From Psychrobacter sp. M13 (GTDB lineage Bacteria; Pseudomonadota; Gammaproteobacteria; Pseudomonadales; Moraxellaceae), in contig NZ_CP132194.1 of the NCBI RefSeq assembly GCF_030718935.1, positions 372,001 to 436,000 on the forward strand: a stretch of 64,000 bases of DNA, in the 5' to 3' direction. This document shows positions 35,668 to 44,873 of this stretch, piece by piece; positions within the stretch are counted from its first letter, which is position 1, and the number at the start of each line of letters is the position of its first letter. Under the pieces are notes generated by a model, which was not told the DNA's origin, did not search any database, and worked only from the letters and a program-made list of their open reading frames with translations. The position numbers were made by a program, and so were the translations under genes.

Positions 35668-36309
35668 CTACGCTAAATTAGCAATGGCCTCATCGATAGA
35701 GGTGTCGCCGTTTTTCATATTGAATACTTTTTTACTAGCGCTATTAGCCTCTAACACTGCTTTTAGTGTCGCTGCCACATCTTCAATCGCATTTTCACCT
35801 GCTTTATCACTATTGACCGTGATTTTGCCAGTACCCGCGCGCTCTTTTAACGCACCTGCTTGCACAATGGTGTAGTTTAAAGTGCTATCGTTGACTAGCC
35901 AAGCATCGGCATAATGCTTACCGATATAGTAGTCTTTTAGATCAGCAATCGCAGGACTATCCCATTTGCTCGTATCTAGTGAAAATACAGTGCTGAGCAT
36001 AATATAGCGCTTGATACCTTTATCTTGCGCGGCTTGAATGGTTTTGATCGTACCATGTAAGTCAACTTCTAGCACTTTTTTGCCGCCAGAACCTGCCACA
36101 AAATACACGGCATCGATATCATTAGGCATTTGCTGCTGAATCTCATCTTTGCTAGCGGTAATATCTAAATCTAGCTGACTATAGTTATCGGCATCGAATA
36201 ACTGCTGCTCTTGACGAGTCGTACCGATAACTTGATGGTTATCTGCTAGCAGTTTACTGACTAGATCTTTACCAACACGACCACTTGCGCCTATGACTAA
36301 AATTTTCAT
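35668..36309 (-). CDS. NAD(P)-binding atypical SDR-type protein
   Basis: A 213-residue Rossmann-fold protein of the NAD(P)H-binding group (related to YtfG/biliverdin-reductase-B-like proteins). The nucleotide motif MKILVIGASGRVGKDLVSKL is at residues 1-20. DAVYFVAGSGG and RYIMLSTVFSLD follow, but the classic YxxxK of extended SDRs is not clear (DYYIGKHYAD is the nearest). The substrate is unknown. The start at 36309 has GGAG 7 bp upstream; a TTG 24 bp earlier is rejected. Confidence 0.85.
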   Translation of the reverse strand: MKILVIGASGRVGKDLVSKLLADNHQVIGTTRQEQQLFDADNYSQLDLDITASKDEIQQQMPNDIDAVYFVAGSGGKKVLEVDLHGTIKTIQAAQDKGIKRYIMLSTVFSLDTSKWDSPAIADLKDYYIGKHYADAWLVNDSTLNYTIVQAGALKERAGTGKITVNSDKAGENAIEDVAATLKAVLEANSASKKVFNMKNGDTSIDEAIANLA

Positions 36310-36472
36310 AATTTCTCCTATTGTTTTTATCAATGGTTATTAAAAGTTAGGCATACGATAACAAAAAACCTAGCAATAGTAAGTTATGATAAGTGGATAT
36401 TAGCAGCGGTTTGGTTGCAGACTGTATACTCTTTGCAAGGTGAAACTTGATTTTAAATTTGCTTAAAAGGCG

Positions 36473-36922
36473 TTAACGGACTAATTTATTCAGACCATCC
36501 GCAAAAGCCTTTTTGTCGCGGTCGCCATAGGGCTTTTGTCCGCTCATCTCTTGTAGCTCTAACACGCCAGTGCCGCGCATGGTGTCCATAAAGTCGCGCA
36601 TATTAAGCTTTTGCTTGATGTTGTTGTGATCGTAAATGACGCCGCGTGAGGTCAGCACTTTACCGCCTTTATCTAAGATATCGTTGGCTAGTGGAATATC
36701 ACTGGTAATAGCCAAATCACCGCTTTGAATATTATCAGCGATATAGTCATCAGCTTTATCAAAACCCGACGGCACTACGGTCATGATTAGTAGTGGCGAT
36801 TTACGCAGTTTGATAGGCTGATTGGCAACGAAGATCGCAGTCGTTTGGGTGCGCTCAGCGGTTTTTATAATGAGCTCTTTAGCGATTAATGGTACTGAAT
36901 CGGCATCCACCCAAATCTGCAT
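36473..36922 (-). CDS. YaiI/YqxD family protein (UPF0178, DUF188)
   Basis: A 149-residue protein matching DUF188: it opens QIWVDADSVP, with LIIKTAERT, VVPSGFDKADDYIADNIQSGDLAITSD, IPLANDILDKGGKVLTSRG and the C-terminal FADGLNKL. The repeated Asp residues resemble a PIN-like nuclease fold, but no activity is established. Its ATG overlaps the purK stop by one base (TAATG), so translation is probably coupled to purK. Confidence 0.92.
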   Translation of the reverse strand: MQIWVDADSVPLIAKELIIKTAERTQTTAIFVANQPIKLRKSPLLIMTVVPSGFDKADDYIADNIQSGDLAITSDIPLANDILDKGGKVLTSRGVIYDHNNIKQKLNMRDFMDTMRGTGVLELQEMSGQKPYGDRDKKAFADGLNKLVR

Positions 36923-38340
36923 TATTTCTTCGCCTTATTATTTGCCGATTTATTAGCGCTAGTCTTTTTGGTAGTGCCTGCTACTATTTTGGCTGCAACT
37001 GCTAACACTTCGGTTTCAGCGGCAACTTCTTCAGTAGCTTTAGCGTCATCAGAGGTGTTGTTCTCAGAGATACGGATGGTAGACATATCATCTTGCACGT
37101 CAGCTGTCATTGCCGAATCGGTAGTCATCAATACGGTTGTATTTTTATCTAGTCCTACTTTGTTCGGTAGGCTCGTCACTAGCTTAGCTAAAGCAGGTTC
37201 TAAGTCTGCCACGTCGTTTGGCATCAAGGTGATATGGGCAATCTTGCGATCAGGGCGTTCAGCCTTGTGATAGCTGTGATAATGCGCCCCATCGATCGCC
37301 ATTACCGCTGTAATGTCAGGGTAGCGGCCGAGTACATTAACCATAATCGATGGATGGATATTGTCGGTATCGCCAAGTGGTAAGCCCACTACCGCGCGAA
37401 TATGGTTCTCAAACTGACTGGTAATAGCGCCCTCAATACTCCAGTGACCCGAGTTATGTACGCGCGGAGCGATCTCATTAGCGAGCAGATGGTCATAGCC
37501 TTGCTCGTCTTTACTAACGAATAACTCCAATGCCATAACCCCAACGTAATCGAGATGATTCATCAAGATCGTCATGGTTTTTTGGGCTTTGATAAACAGA
37601 TGGCTAGTACCGACGGCAGGCGCTTGCGTCTTGGCTAGGACCCCCTGATGATGGTAGTTTTCGACTAGATCATAGCAGCGTACGCTACCGTCTTGGGCGC
37701 GTGCCGCTATGATAGACACCTCGCGGCTAAAATTAATAAAGCCCTCGGCAATTAGTGGCGCAGGTGTCGATGTCAGGCTACCTTTACCACTGACCGCGTC
37801 TTCTAATGCTTGCCAAGCCAGCTTTATATCGCTGGTCTCTTTGATGACATATTGACCCTTACCATCGTAACCGCCACGGCTGGTTTTTAGCACTATAGGC
37901 AGACCCAAAGTCTGACTGGCTTGTTGCAAATCTACAAGCGAACTTACGCTCACAAAAGGCACTGTGGCGATATCTAGCTCATTAAATAACTGCTTTTCTT
38001 TTAGGCGGTCTTGGGCAACGTCCAGGGCAATCAGTGATGGAAACATGCCTTGCTTATGCTTATCTTTGGATAACTTGGTTAAGCGCTCAACCGTCGCTGT
38101 TGGCGTATTCTCAAACTCTAAAGTAAATACATCAGCGGCAGCGATAAACGCCTCTAACTGCTCGCTGGTATAAACCCGACCATATAGGCTGGCAGGGCAG
38201 TCCGCACTGTCTTCTAAGAACACACATTTATAGCCCAAAGGCATTGCCGCCTCGGCTAACATCATTCCTAGCTGACCACCTCCTAAAATACCGATAGTGT
38301 GAATCGTTTGAGTAGTAGGATAAGCATTGGCTATAGTCAT
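36922..38340 (-). CDS. purK: 5-(carboxyamino)imidazole ribonucleotide synthase PurK, extended
   Basis: PurK carboxylates AIR with ATP and bicarbonate, in purine synthesis before PurE. The 472-residue protein has the ATP-grasp opening GILGGGQLGMMLAEAA, PIVLKTSRGGYDGKGQ, INFSREVSIIAARAQDG, and EIAPRVHNSGHWSIEGAITSQFENH. PurK is usually 355-380 residues; the core ends near 385. The last 85 residues are low-complexity (Ala, Thr, Glu, then a Lys/Asn/Ala-rich tail) and resemble no domain. The ribosome site AAAGGCC precedes the ATG. It follows purE by 143 bp, with a hairpin between them. Confidence 0.95.
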   Translation of the reverse strand: MTIANAYPTTQTIHTIGILGGGQLGMMLAEAAMPLGYKCVFLEDSADCPASLYGRVYTSEQLEAFIAAADVFTLEFENTPTATVERLTKLSKDKHKQGMFPSLIALDVAQDRLKEKQLFNELDIATVPFVSVSSLVDLQQASQTLGLPIVLKTSRGGYDGKGQYVIKETSDIKLAWQALEDAVSGKGSLTSTPAPLIAEGFINFSREVSIIAARAQDGSVRCYDLVENYHHQGVLAKTQAPAVGTSHLFIKAQKTMTILMNHLDYVGVMALELFVSKDEQGYDHLLANEIAPRVHNSGHWSIEGAITSQFENHIRAVVGLPLGDTDNIHPSIMVNVLGRYPDITAVMAIDGAHYHSYHKAERPDRKIAHITLMPNDVADLEPALAKLVTSLPNKVGLDKNTTVLMTTDSAMTADVQDDMSTIRISENNTSDDAKATEEVAAETEVLAVAAKIVAGTTKKTSANKSANNKAKK

Positions 38341-38436
38341 ATCAGGCCTTTAAAATAGTAATGAGTTTGGAATACTGAAATTAGCAAAACAGGAATAGTG
38401 TGAAAACCTAGTATAAATCAGTTTGATAAAATAACA

Positions 38437-38459
38437 AAAGGTGCACGATTGGCACCTTT
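38437..38459. terminator. Hairpin between purE and purK
   Basis: AAAGGTGC and GCACCTTT form a perfect 8-bp stem with a 7-nt loop, 25 bp after purE. The reverse strand continues with TTTTG, so it could end or attenuate purE transcription before purK. Confidence 0.6.
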
Positions 38460-38483
38460 CAATTGTGCTTTTTAAGGTAAATA

Positions 38484-39023
38484 TTAGTTATTGATGATAC
38501 CAGGTGTTGGACTGGCCAAAATAGTCTCGGTTTGGTCTTTACGTAGATTATGCAGCTTGGTCGCAATCAAGTTGTCGTGCAGTGCTAGTATCTGAATAGC
38601 AAGCAGCGCGGCATTATAAGCGCCAGCGCTACCGATCGCTAGAGTACCAACCGCGACGCCTTTTGGCATCTGTACGATCGAGAGTAAGCTATCCCAACCG
38701 CTCAGCATAGAGGACTTTACGGGTACACCAAGCACAGGTAATGGCGTTTGACTGGCGCACATTCCTGGAAGATGCGCGGCGCCACCTGCACCTGCGATGA
38801 TAACTTGTAGGCCATTATCTTTGGCGCCTTTGGCATAATCGAATAGTCTATCAGGGGTGCGATGCGCTGACACCACTTCACATTCAAAGGCAATATCAAA
38901 ATCTGCTAACAGCTGGGCGGCCGCGCTCATTGTTGCCCAATCAGACTGTGAGCCCATGATAATGCCTACTTTTGCTGCGCCAGTAGGAGATTCAATAGGG
39001 CCAAGTGATGTAGTAGTGCTCAT
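38484..39023 (-). CDS. purE: N5-carboxyaminoimidazole ribonucleotide mutase PurE
   Basis: PurE converts N5-CAIR, the product of PurK, to CAIR. The 179-residue protein has the class I PurE motifs [29 protein letters not shown] with the catalytic His in [22 protein letters not shown] and [28 protein letters not shown]. The adjoining purK confirms the assignment. The ribosome site GAGGA is a little far (10 bp) from the ATG. Confidence 0.98.
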   Translation of the reverse strand: MSTTTSLGPIESPTGAAKVGIIMGSQSDWATMSAAAQLLADFDIAFECEVVSAHRTPDRLFDYAKGAKDNGLQVIIAGAGGAAHLPGMCASQTPLPVLGVPVKSSMLSGWDSLLSIVQMPKGVAVGTLAIGSAGAYNAALLAIQILALHDNLIATKLHNLRKDQTETILASPTPGIINN

Positions 39024-39126
39024 AACGCAATATCCTCAAAAGGGTCATCATACAAAAATTTAGCTAGTAGCGTAAAGACAAGTTTTAACAATCAGTTCGA
39101 TTTTTGACTATTTTAGCCATACAAAA

Positions 39127-40089
39127 TTAATCATGAATATATTGGACAAAGTTGTCAGCGGTTAAAGGTAGCGGCTGATCTGTATCTAGCTGATAGCAAG
39201 TCAAATAACCACTATCGACGGCAGCCGAATAGTCAGTACAGATAACTTGCGCGCTCAGCGGTGCAGGCTCGCCTGTCATCCAGTAGTGACCGACAAATAC
39301 GGGCTTATAAGTTCTTAATACAAAATCAATATTCTCACTTAGAGCATCTTTAGGGATTTGCGCCAGTCCCGAATTAGGAGCGCGCGCAATTTGATGGATG
39401 GTTTGTTTATTAAGATCATCAAGCCACCAGCGCACTCGAACGCGCGTGCGTTTTGTGCCTTCTTTATCGATCATCGATAGTCCTGCTGGTAGTGGTGTCT
39501 CGACGCCTTTTAATACTCGCTCTAGCGCCTCAAACGGCTCGCTGTGCTTTTGTGAGGTCAAAATTAATGCTTGCTCGGTCAAGCAGTTATCAGCCGTCAA
39601 CATCGGCTGAAGTATCGCCATACTATCGACATCCCAGCAGGCGTGTACAAAGCAAGCATAGTCATTCTCAAGCCATAACGGAATCTCATACAAACGCGCC
39701 AGCCAATGCTTATGCAGCGCTGAGCCAAAAGGTATTTCAGCCAAAAAAGCTTCGTGTTGCGTGGTATGAGTCTGATTGTGTTTGCGTAAATATTGCTTAG
39801 GATGGTCAGAACTAAAGTTAGAATTAGGATCAAGGGTAGCAAAAGCCAGCGCGTTGTACTCATGATTGCCCATCACCGCATCAGCTACATTAGCATCAAG
39901 CATAGCAAATACGATCTCAAGTGCTGCTAGCTGCTGCGAGCCGCGGTCAATAAGATCGCCAATAAATAACGCCCGATGATTAGCAGGCGGCTCATAAAAA
40001 TCACCATTGTGCACATAACCCAATTGGATCAGCAAGCCTGTGAGCTTATCTGCATAGCCATGGATATCACCGATAACATCTATAATCAT
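39127..40089 (-). CDS. Metallophosphoesterase (PP2A/PrpE-like)
   Basis: A 320-residue calcineurin-type phosphoesterase. The metal and active-site motifs are DVIGDIHGYADKL (GDxHG), FIGDLIDRGSQQ (GDxxDRG) and VMGNHEYNALAF (GNHE), and a later His occurs in VGHYWMTG. The substrate could be a phosphoprotein or a dinucleoside polyphosphate; sequence does not decide. It begins 27 bp after the rhomboid gene, so the two are probably cotranscribed. No ribosome site is visible. Confidence 0.9.
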   Translation of the reverse strand: MIIDVIGDIHGYADKLTGLLIQLGYVHNGDFYEPPANHRALFIGDLIDRGSQQLAALEIVFAMLDANVADAVMGNHEYNALAFATLDPNSNFSSDHPKQYLRKHNQTHTTQHEAFLAEIPFGSALHKHWLARLYEIPLWLENDYACFVHACWDVDSMAILQPMLTADNCLTEQALILTSQKHSEPFEALERVLKGVETPLPAGLSMIDKEGTKRTRVRVRWWLDDLNKQTIHQIARAPNSGLAQIPKDALSENIDFVLRTYKPVFVGHYWMTGEPAPLSAQVICTDYSAAVDSGYLTCYQLDTDQPLPLTADNFVQYIHD

Positions 40090-40116
40090 AATTTGAAGTC
40101 TAAAGCTAAGCGCAAT

Positions 40117-40725
40117 TTAAAAGCTGGGTGAGAGTAGCGCATTGATGAAATAAGGCAGAATCTGTGGTTGCAGCGCGATAGTAGCAACAACCCCAAACGC
40201 GCCGCCCCATAAATGTGCCATGTGGTTAATATTAGAACCGCCGCGCCTGTCGGCGTAGATGCTGTAAGCCACATAAGCCACGGCAAATAAAATGGCAGGG
40301 ATAGGAATCACGGCAAACAGATAAATCATATCCCATGGCGCAATCAAAATAAACGCGAATAATACTGCTGATACGCCGCCTGAAGCTCCAAGACTGAGAT
40401 AGCTGGCACTGTTTTTATGCTTAATATAGCTAGGTATCATCGCTACGATAATAGCCAGTACATAAAAAACCACAAAACCATAACCCGCTAAAAATGGCTT
40501 GTATAATCCTTCGATAGCGCGACCGAAGAAATATAACGTAAACATATTAAACAGTAAGTGCATACTGTCGGCATGAATAAAGCCATGGGTAACAAAACGA
40601 TCCCATTGACCTTTACTGACTGCAGGTGGATAAAAAATCAAACGGTTAAACAGTGTCTTGTTTTGCCAAGCCAACAAGCTCACAATAACCGTAATAATAA
40701 TGATAAGAGTAGTATGGTCAAACAA
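40117..40725 (-). CDS. Rhomboid family intramembrane serine protease
   Basis: A 202-residue membrane protein with about six transmembrane segments. The rhomboid signature is complete: THGFIHADSMHLLFNM near residues 46-61, catalytic Ser115 in LGASGGVSAV, and catalytic His171 in HMAHLWGG. Such proteases cut within or next to membrane helices; the substrate is unknown. Translation appears to start at a TTG at 40725: AAGGA lies 7 bp before it, and no in-frame ATG occurs before the first conserved motif. Confidence 0.92.
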   Translation of the reverse strand: MFDHTTLIIIITVIVSLLAWQNKTLFNRLIFYPPAVSKGQWDRFVTHGFIHADSMHLLFNMFTLYFFGRAIEGLYKPFLAGYGFVVFYVLAIIVAMIPSYIKHKNSASYLSLGASGGVSAVLFAFILIAPWDMIYLFAVIPIPAILFAVAYVAYSIYADRRGGSNINHMAHLWGGAFGVVATIALQPQILPYFINALLSPSF

Positions 40726-41041
40726 AGGGTAATCCTTAGGCCAAGCCTAATCAGTAATATTGTCAAAAACCTATAGTTGTCAAAAGCCCAGTAGCTGGCA
40801 TAGAATTTTAGAACAATAAGCAAATTTGATAGCGCTAAGTCTAACGCTAAATCATCGTTATAGCTCTATATAACTTACATACCCATACAAATTATAGTCA
40901 ATAAGTTATCAAACCTAACTATTTACTGTAAGATATTTTGATAGTGGCAGCAGTATAAATTATATACTCAAATATATCCTACGTACTCATCAAATATTGA
41001 TAATTTTCATTCTCAAAATGTTATCGCAAAAGGCAAGATTT
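40726..41041. other. Divergent spacer rhomboid / envelope paralogue 1
   Basis: 316 AT-rich bp with the promoters of two divergent genes. I saw no hairpin or open frame that I would call. Confidence 0.55.
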
Positions 41042-42763
41042 ATGACCATTATCGACCAGCTAGAATCCTTGATTACGCCTGCTATCGTAGGGGACGATCC
41101 AAGCGTTGCCTCTATCAGCTTACTTGAGCAGTTCTATGCGATCTTAGTCAGTCGTCTAGCGATAGCAGATGTCTATAATCAATTGCAACGCAATCAGGCA
41201 TCGATTGCCACGCATAATAATATGTTTGAGCAGTTTTGGACTGAGCCTAGTGAGCGTGAGCTTATCATCAGCGAGCTGGCGCAAACCCATCATCTTGACG
41301 AGCTTGAAACTGAGCACTTAATTACGAATGCTGCCCACTTAGGTTTTGGACAGCTCAAAGAGCTTGCCAACGACCAGTTTTTACCCGCGTTTTTGCAGTC
41401 CAAACAAGCAGATATACGTCACTATTTACCTGTATGGGCATCAGAGATTATAGCAAATCCTATCACACCAATTGAGCAAATAGCCTTATTAGATAATGAT
41501 AAAAAGTTAAATAACGATAAACAGTTAGGCAGAAATAACCCCTTAACTCTCGATCCGCAAGAGAACAACGAGCCAGTCGTCGCTATTGTAGAAGAAACCC
41601 TAGTGGTCGATGGTCTCAATGACATAAATGGCATCAACGATATAAAGGCTCTCGATGACGTAAGCATCCTCAACGACACAGATACAGACACAGATACAGA
41701 AAATACTATGGCTATGCCAGTCATAACGATTGATAAAGATGACGGTATCAGTAATGAGAGCCATGATAAAGCTATACCAACCAATGCGTCAGCTGATAGC
41801 TCTCCGGCCTATGCCAGTTCTAAAAACCTGTCTAGCACTCACGCTAATAAACCGCCTAATAACTGGCTTATCCCTATCTTGTTATTGATTATCGCTTTAG
41901 CGGCTTTAGCTTTGTTATGGTCTTTAGTCATCCAGCCTAAGCTTATGCAGCCTGCCGAATCAGTGATAATAGAGCCAATAGTGATTGAGGATAAAGCGCC
42001 TATCGCAGCTGTACTAAAGCCCGCTCAACTGATCATAACCGTCGATAATAGTGGCAGCTTATATACTTGTACAGCAACTATTGGCGATGTCAATTTGCAA
42101 AATAGTTTGCGCCAAGCTTTAACTACTAGCTTTGGCGAGCAGGCGAGTATCTGTGAATTCATCATAGAGCAGGACATTGCCACAGATTTGGCAAATATAA
42201 ATATCAATAGCTTACCAGAGATTCTAACCTTAGTACGCGCCACTCCTTTTGCCCGTCTAGAGCTACTAGATAGCAGCATTCGTCTGGAAGCACCTGATAG
42301 TAATCTATTGCAGCAACTGGCAATCAATATGCGTAGTCTATTGCCAACGACTTCTATCACTACTACCGATCCTACACCATTGACAAATGATGTTAACAAC
42401 CCTAACGGCGCTAATAATCTAAATAATTCTAATGGCAATTTTGATAACGGCGCTGGATTCAATACTAATGATCCCAATTCAAATTATCAATCCTCAGATG
42501 ATGATACCAATGACAGGGTAATGCCCGCGCCATCAAGTAATAATGACAATTTCAACAATACTAACAACGTCAATAATCCTAACTATGCTAATAGCAATAA
42601 TAATAGCAATGCCAATATCAGAAACAACGCTTTTAGTGAACGAAGTCAGCAATCAGGACCTATATCAGAATCAGAGGTTGATAATCTTGCCAATACTTCA
42701 ATCGTAGCAGAGCCATTACGTAATGCACGACCTGTCGATAACAATTTAAATCTTAATAACTAA
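41042..42763 (+). CDS. Single-span envelope protein, paralogue of the downstream OmpA-domain protein but without OmpA domain
   Basis: A 573-residue protein. Residues 1-145 match the N-terminal domain of the next gene's product (LLEQFYAILVSRLA versus LLEQFYAVFTARLA). An Asp/Asn-rich region with an 18-bp repeat follows, then one membrane segment near 274-297. After it comes a domain of about 120 residues shared with the neighbour (SLYTCTATIGDVNLQNSLRQAL beside TLYACNMNVGDEALQNTVMGAM). Where the neighbour has an OmpA domain, this protein ends in about 140 residues of Asn-rich low complexity. The function of either N-terminal domain is unknown to me. The start at 41042 has AAAGGCAAG upstream; an earlier start at 40997 would add 15 residues. 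Confidence 0.85.
   Translation: MTIIDQLESLITPAIVGDDPSVASISLLEQFYAILVSRLAIADVYNQLQRNQASIATHNNMFEQFWTEPSERELIISELAQTHHLDELETEHLITNAAHLGFGQLKELANDQFLPAFLQSKQADIRHYLPVWASEIIANPITPIEQIALLDNDKKLNNDKQLGRNNPLTLDPQENNEPVVAIVEETLVVDGLNDINGINDIKALDDVSILNDTDTDTDTENTMAMPVITIDKDDGISNESHDKAIPTNASADSSPAYASSKNLSSTHANKPPNNWLIPILLLIIALAALALLWSLVIQPKLMQPAESVIIEPIVIEDKAPIAAVLKPAQLIITVDNSGSLYTCTATIGDVNLQNSLRQALTTSFGEQASICEFIIEQDIATDLANININSLPEILTLVRATPFARLELLDSSIRLEAPDSNLLQQLAINMRSLLPTTSITTTDPTPLTNDVNNPNGANNLNNSNGNFDNGAGFNTNDPNSNYQSSDDDTNDRVMPAPSSNNDNFNNTNNVNNPNYANSNNNSNANIRNNAFSERSQQSGPISESEVDNLANTSIVAEPLRNARPVDNNLNLNN
41612..41700. repeat. 18-bp and 12-bp coding repeats in envelope paralogue 1
   Basis: Four degenerate 18-bp units (41612-41683) encode related hexapeptides (GLNDIN, GINDIK, ALDDVS, ILNDTD). 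They run into GACACAGATACA repeated twice (41675-41698), encoding alternating Asp-Thr. Both keep the frame. Confidence 0.8.
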
Positions 42764-43140
42764 CTATAGAACAAAGATTATCTGCCAAAAATTATAGGTC
42801 AAAAATAATAGAAATCGTTATTTTTACCATTGGAATAATTAGCTTATGTCTACATTGTGTTATCCATTAGCTTAATATAAGCGCTACAGTTACGTGCAAC
42901 AACTGAAACATTACTTATCGTAGCAATTACACAACAGCGAGTTGATTGTGATATTCGAAGTATTGAATTTATAATAGAAAAGTTAAATAAAGTGTTGAAT
43001 CTTTGCATTATTGTATTTTGAATAATTTTACTTTGAATAAAGAATAAGATAAACACTTGCTAAGCTTCTTATTTATTTGCAGTAAGTAGCACATCGTTTT
43101 AGATTTCTAGAAAGATAATTATAATTGGAGGAAACATATT
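42764..43140. other. Spacer between the envelope paralogues
   Basis: 377 AT-rich bp. It holds a probable promoter for the OmpA-domain gene at 42946-42975. No terminator hairpin for the upstream gene is obvious, so some read-through is possible. Confidence 0.6.
42946..42975 (+). promoter_or_regulatory. Probable sigma-70 promoter of the OmpA-domain gene
   Basis: TTGTGA and a perfect TATAAT are separated by 18 bp. A start near 42982 would give a leader of about 160 nt before a strong ribosome site (GGAGGA) and ATG at 43141. Confidence 0.5.
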
Positions 43141-44778
43141 ATGGATATTATTGGTCATTTAACCCGTACGGTGACACCAGCGGTACTAGGCAGTGATAAC
43201 GACCCTGCCAAAAAAAGCTTACTTGAGCAGTTTTACGCAGTGTTTACTGCACGTTTAGCGGACAAAGAGACTTATGGTCGTTTTGCTAATGAGAATATTG
43301 CCCGTGACGATCAAGGATTTTATGATCGTGTTTGGACAGATGGTAGCCATCGAGATCAAATCTCTAACGAGCTCTCAAGTGGTCATAACGTAGATCCTAC
43401 AGCGGCTCGTGGCCTTATCGCTATGGCGGCTCCATTGGCCTATCATGAAATCAAAAGCTTGGCAGGTACTACACCTGTACCACAGTTCTTAAATGACAAT
43501 CTATCCAGCTATCAACATCATATTCCCGCTTGGGCTGCAGGTGTCGTTCCCGCTGGTATGCTAATGGCAGCGCCTGCTGGTGAGCGTATCTCAGATACCA
43601 CTAGCATGGCACCATTGGTACACGAAGAAGAAAAGTCTGGCAGCTTTATGAAGGCACTATTGCCGATTATAGGTCTAATTATCTTAGGTGCATTAGCTTG
43701 GGCATTACTGCGTGGCTGCCAAGATAATCCAGAGCCTGTCGCGACGCCTATCGTAACTGAAGAGCAAGTGAGCGAAGAGCCTGTCGCAGCAGTTGCTAGT
43801 GATATCGAATTGGCATCATTACGTGTCGCTACGGGTGAAGGCAATACTTTGTACGCTTGTAATATGAATGTTGGCGACGAAGCGCTACAAAATACAGTTA
43901 TGGGCGCTATGAGCACGACGTTTGGCGCTGAAGCAGATAAATGTGTTGCCGATGTTGATGATAGCTTTGCAGCAGATATGCCTGCAGCAGCAGTACTAGC
44001 GGATATTTTACCCATTATCCAAAGCTCACCAAACGCTAGCATGATTGTCAAAGGTAATGAGATTATTGTTAACTCACCAGATGCAGCAGCGCTTGAGCAA
44101 TTGGTTGCTGATTTGCAAGCAGCTGCGCCAAACATGATGGTAAGTGCAGAAGGTCCACTAGATCTACAGGGTGAGATCGATAATAGTTTAGCCGCTGCAG
44201 ATGTTGCTATTGGTCGTCTTGGTGAAAATCCAGATCCCCGTGATGTAGCACGAGCGCTTAGCATACAAGTTATCAATTTTGAGCTGGATGCAGCTATGAT
44301 TCCAGATATCAATAAGCCGTTCCTTGATCGTGCTGCCAAGCTAATTACTGAAACGCCTGATGTGCAATTGACTATTACAGGTAATACCGATAGCTTAGCA
44401 TCAGATGCTTACAATCTAGACTTATCACGTCAACGTGCCCAAGCAGTTAAAGAGTACTTGGTATCACAAGGCGTCGATGCTAGCAAGCTAGTTACCAAAG
44501 GTGCTGGTGAGTCCAATCCAATTGCGGATAACTCAACCGAGCAAGGTCGTTTCCGTAACCGTCGTATTGGCTTTACTGTATATGATGAATCTGTAGATGG
44601 TAATGGAGCTGCTGTAACAGCTGGTAATAGCAGTGATATGGGAACTACTACGACTGGTAACACAGGGATGGATGTCAATATGCCAGATCCTGATCTAAAC
44701 CCGCTAGATGATAACAATGATGATGTGTTACCAGATGGTGATGATCCTACGCAAGGTACTGTATTAGATCCTCAGTAA
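43141..44778 (+). CDS. OmpA-family peptidoglycan-binding envelope protein
   Basis: A 545-residue protein. Residues 1-135 form a helical domain shared with the upstream paralogue. One membrane helix lies near 171-191, followed by a Cys and a Glu/Val/Ala-rich linker. The middle domain (about 220-345) is shared with the paralogue. A C-terminal OmpA domain (about 380-485) carries the peptidoglycan-contact signature: TITGNTDSLASDAYNLDLS, then RQRAQAVKEYLVSQGV and GRFRNRRIGFTV. The tail is Asp/Asn-rich. The topology suggests an inner-membrane anchor with the OmpA domain gripping the wall. The ribosome site GGAGGA is strong, suggesting high expression. Confidence 0.92.
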   Translation: MDIIGHLTRTVTPAVLGSDNDPAKKSLLEQFYAVFTARLADKETYGRFANENIARDDQGFYDRVWTDGSHRDQISNELSSGHNVDPTAARGLIAMAAPLAYHEIKSLAGTTPVPQFLNDNLSSYQHHIPAWAAGVVPAGMLMAAPAGERISDTTSMAPLVHEEEKSGSFMKALLPIIGLIILGALAWALLRGCQDNPEPVATPIVTEEQVSEEPVAAVASDIELASLRVATGEGNTLYACNMNVGDEALQNTVMGAMSTTFGAEADKCVADVDDSFAADMPAAAVLADILPIIQSSPNASMIVKGNEIIVNSPDAAALEQLVADLQAAAPNMMVSAEGPLDLQGEIDNSLAAADVAIGRLGENPDPRDVARALSIQVINFELDAAMIPDINKPFLDRAAKLITETPDVQLTITGNTDSLASDAYNLDLSRQRAQAVKEYLVSQGVDASKLVTKGAGESNPIADNSTEQGRFRNRRIGFTVYDESVDGNGAAVTAGNSSDMGTTTTGNTGMDVNMPDPDLNPLDDNNDDVLPDGDDPTQGTVLDPQ

Positions 44779-44816
44779 TCTATATTTAGATAAATATCTA
44801 AAAGTATTTTCAATTT

Positions 44817-44851
44817 AAAAAGACCGCATCTGTTATAGATGCGGTCTTTTT
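44817..44851. terminator. Bidirectional terminator between the OmpA-family gene and nagZ
   Basis: A perfect 15-bp stem (AAAAAGACCGCATCT and its complement) with a 5-nt loop separates the convergent genes. Confidence 0.92.
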
Positions 44852-44873
44852 GTATAATACGCCCTAGTATTTA

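Noticed and set aside
43518..44339. A 273-codon open frame antisense to the OmpA-family gene
   Set aside because: The sense frame encodes a recognisable domain protein. The antisense product is Ser/Ala-rich without a start signal, as expected from a mirror frame.
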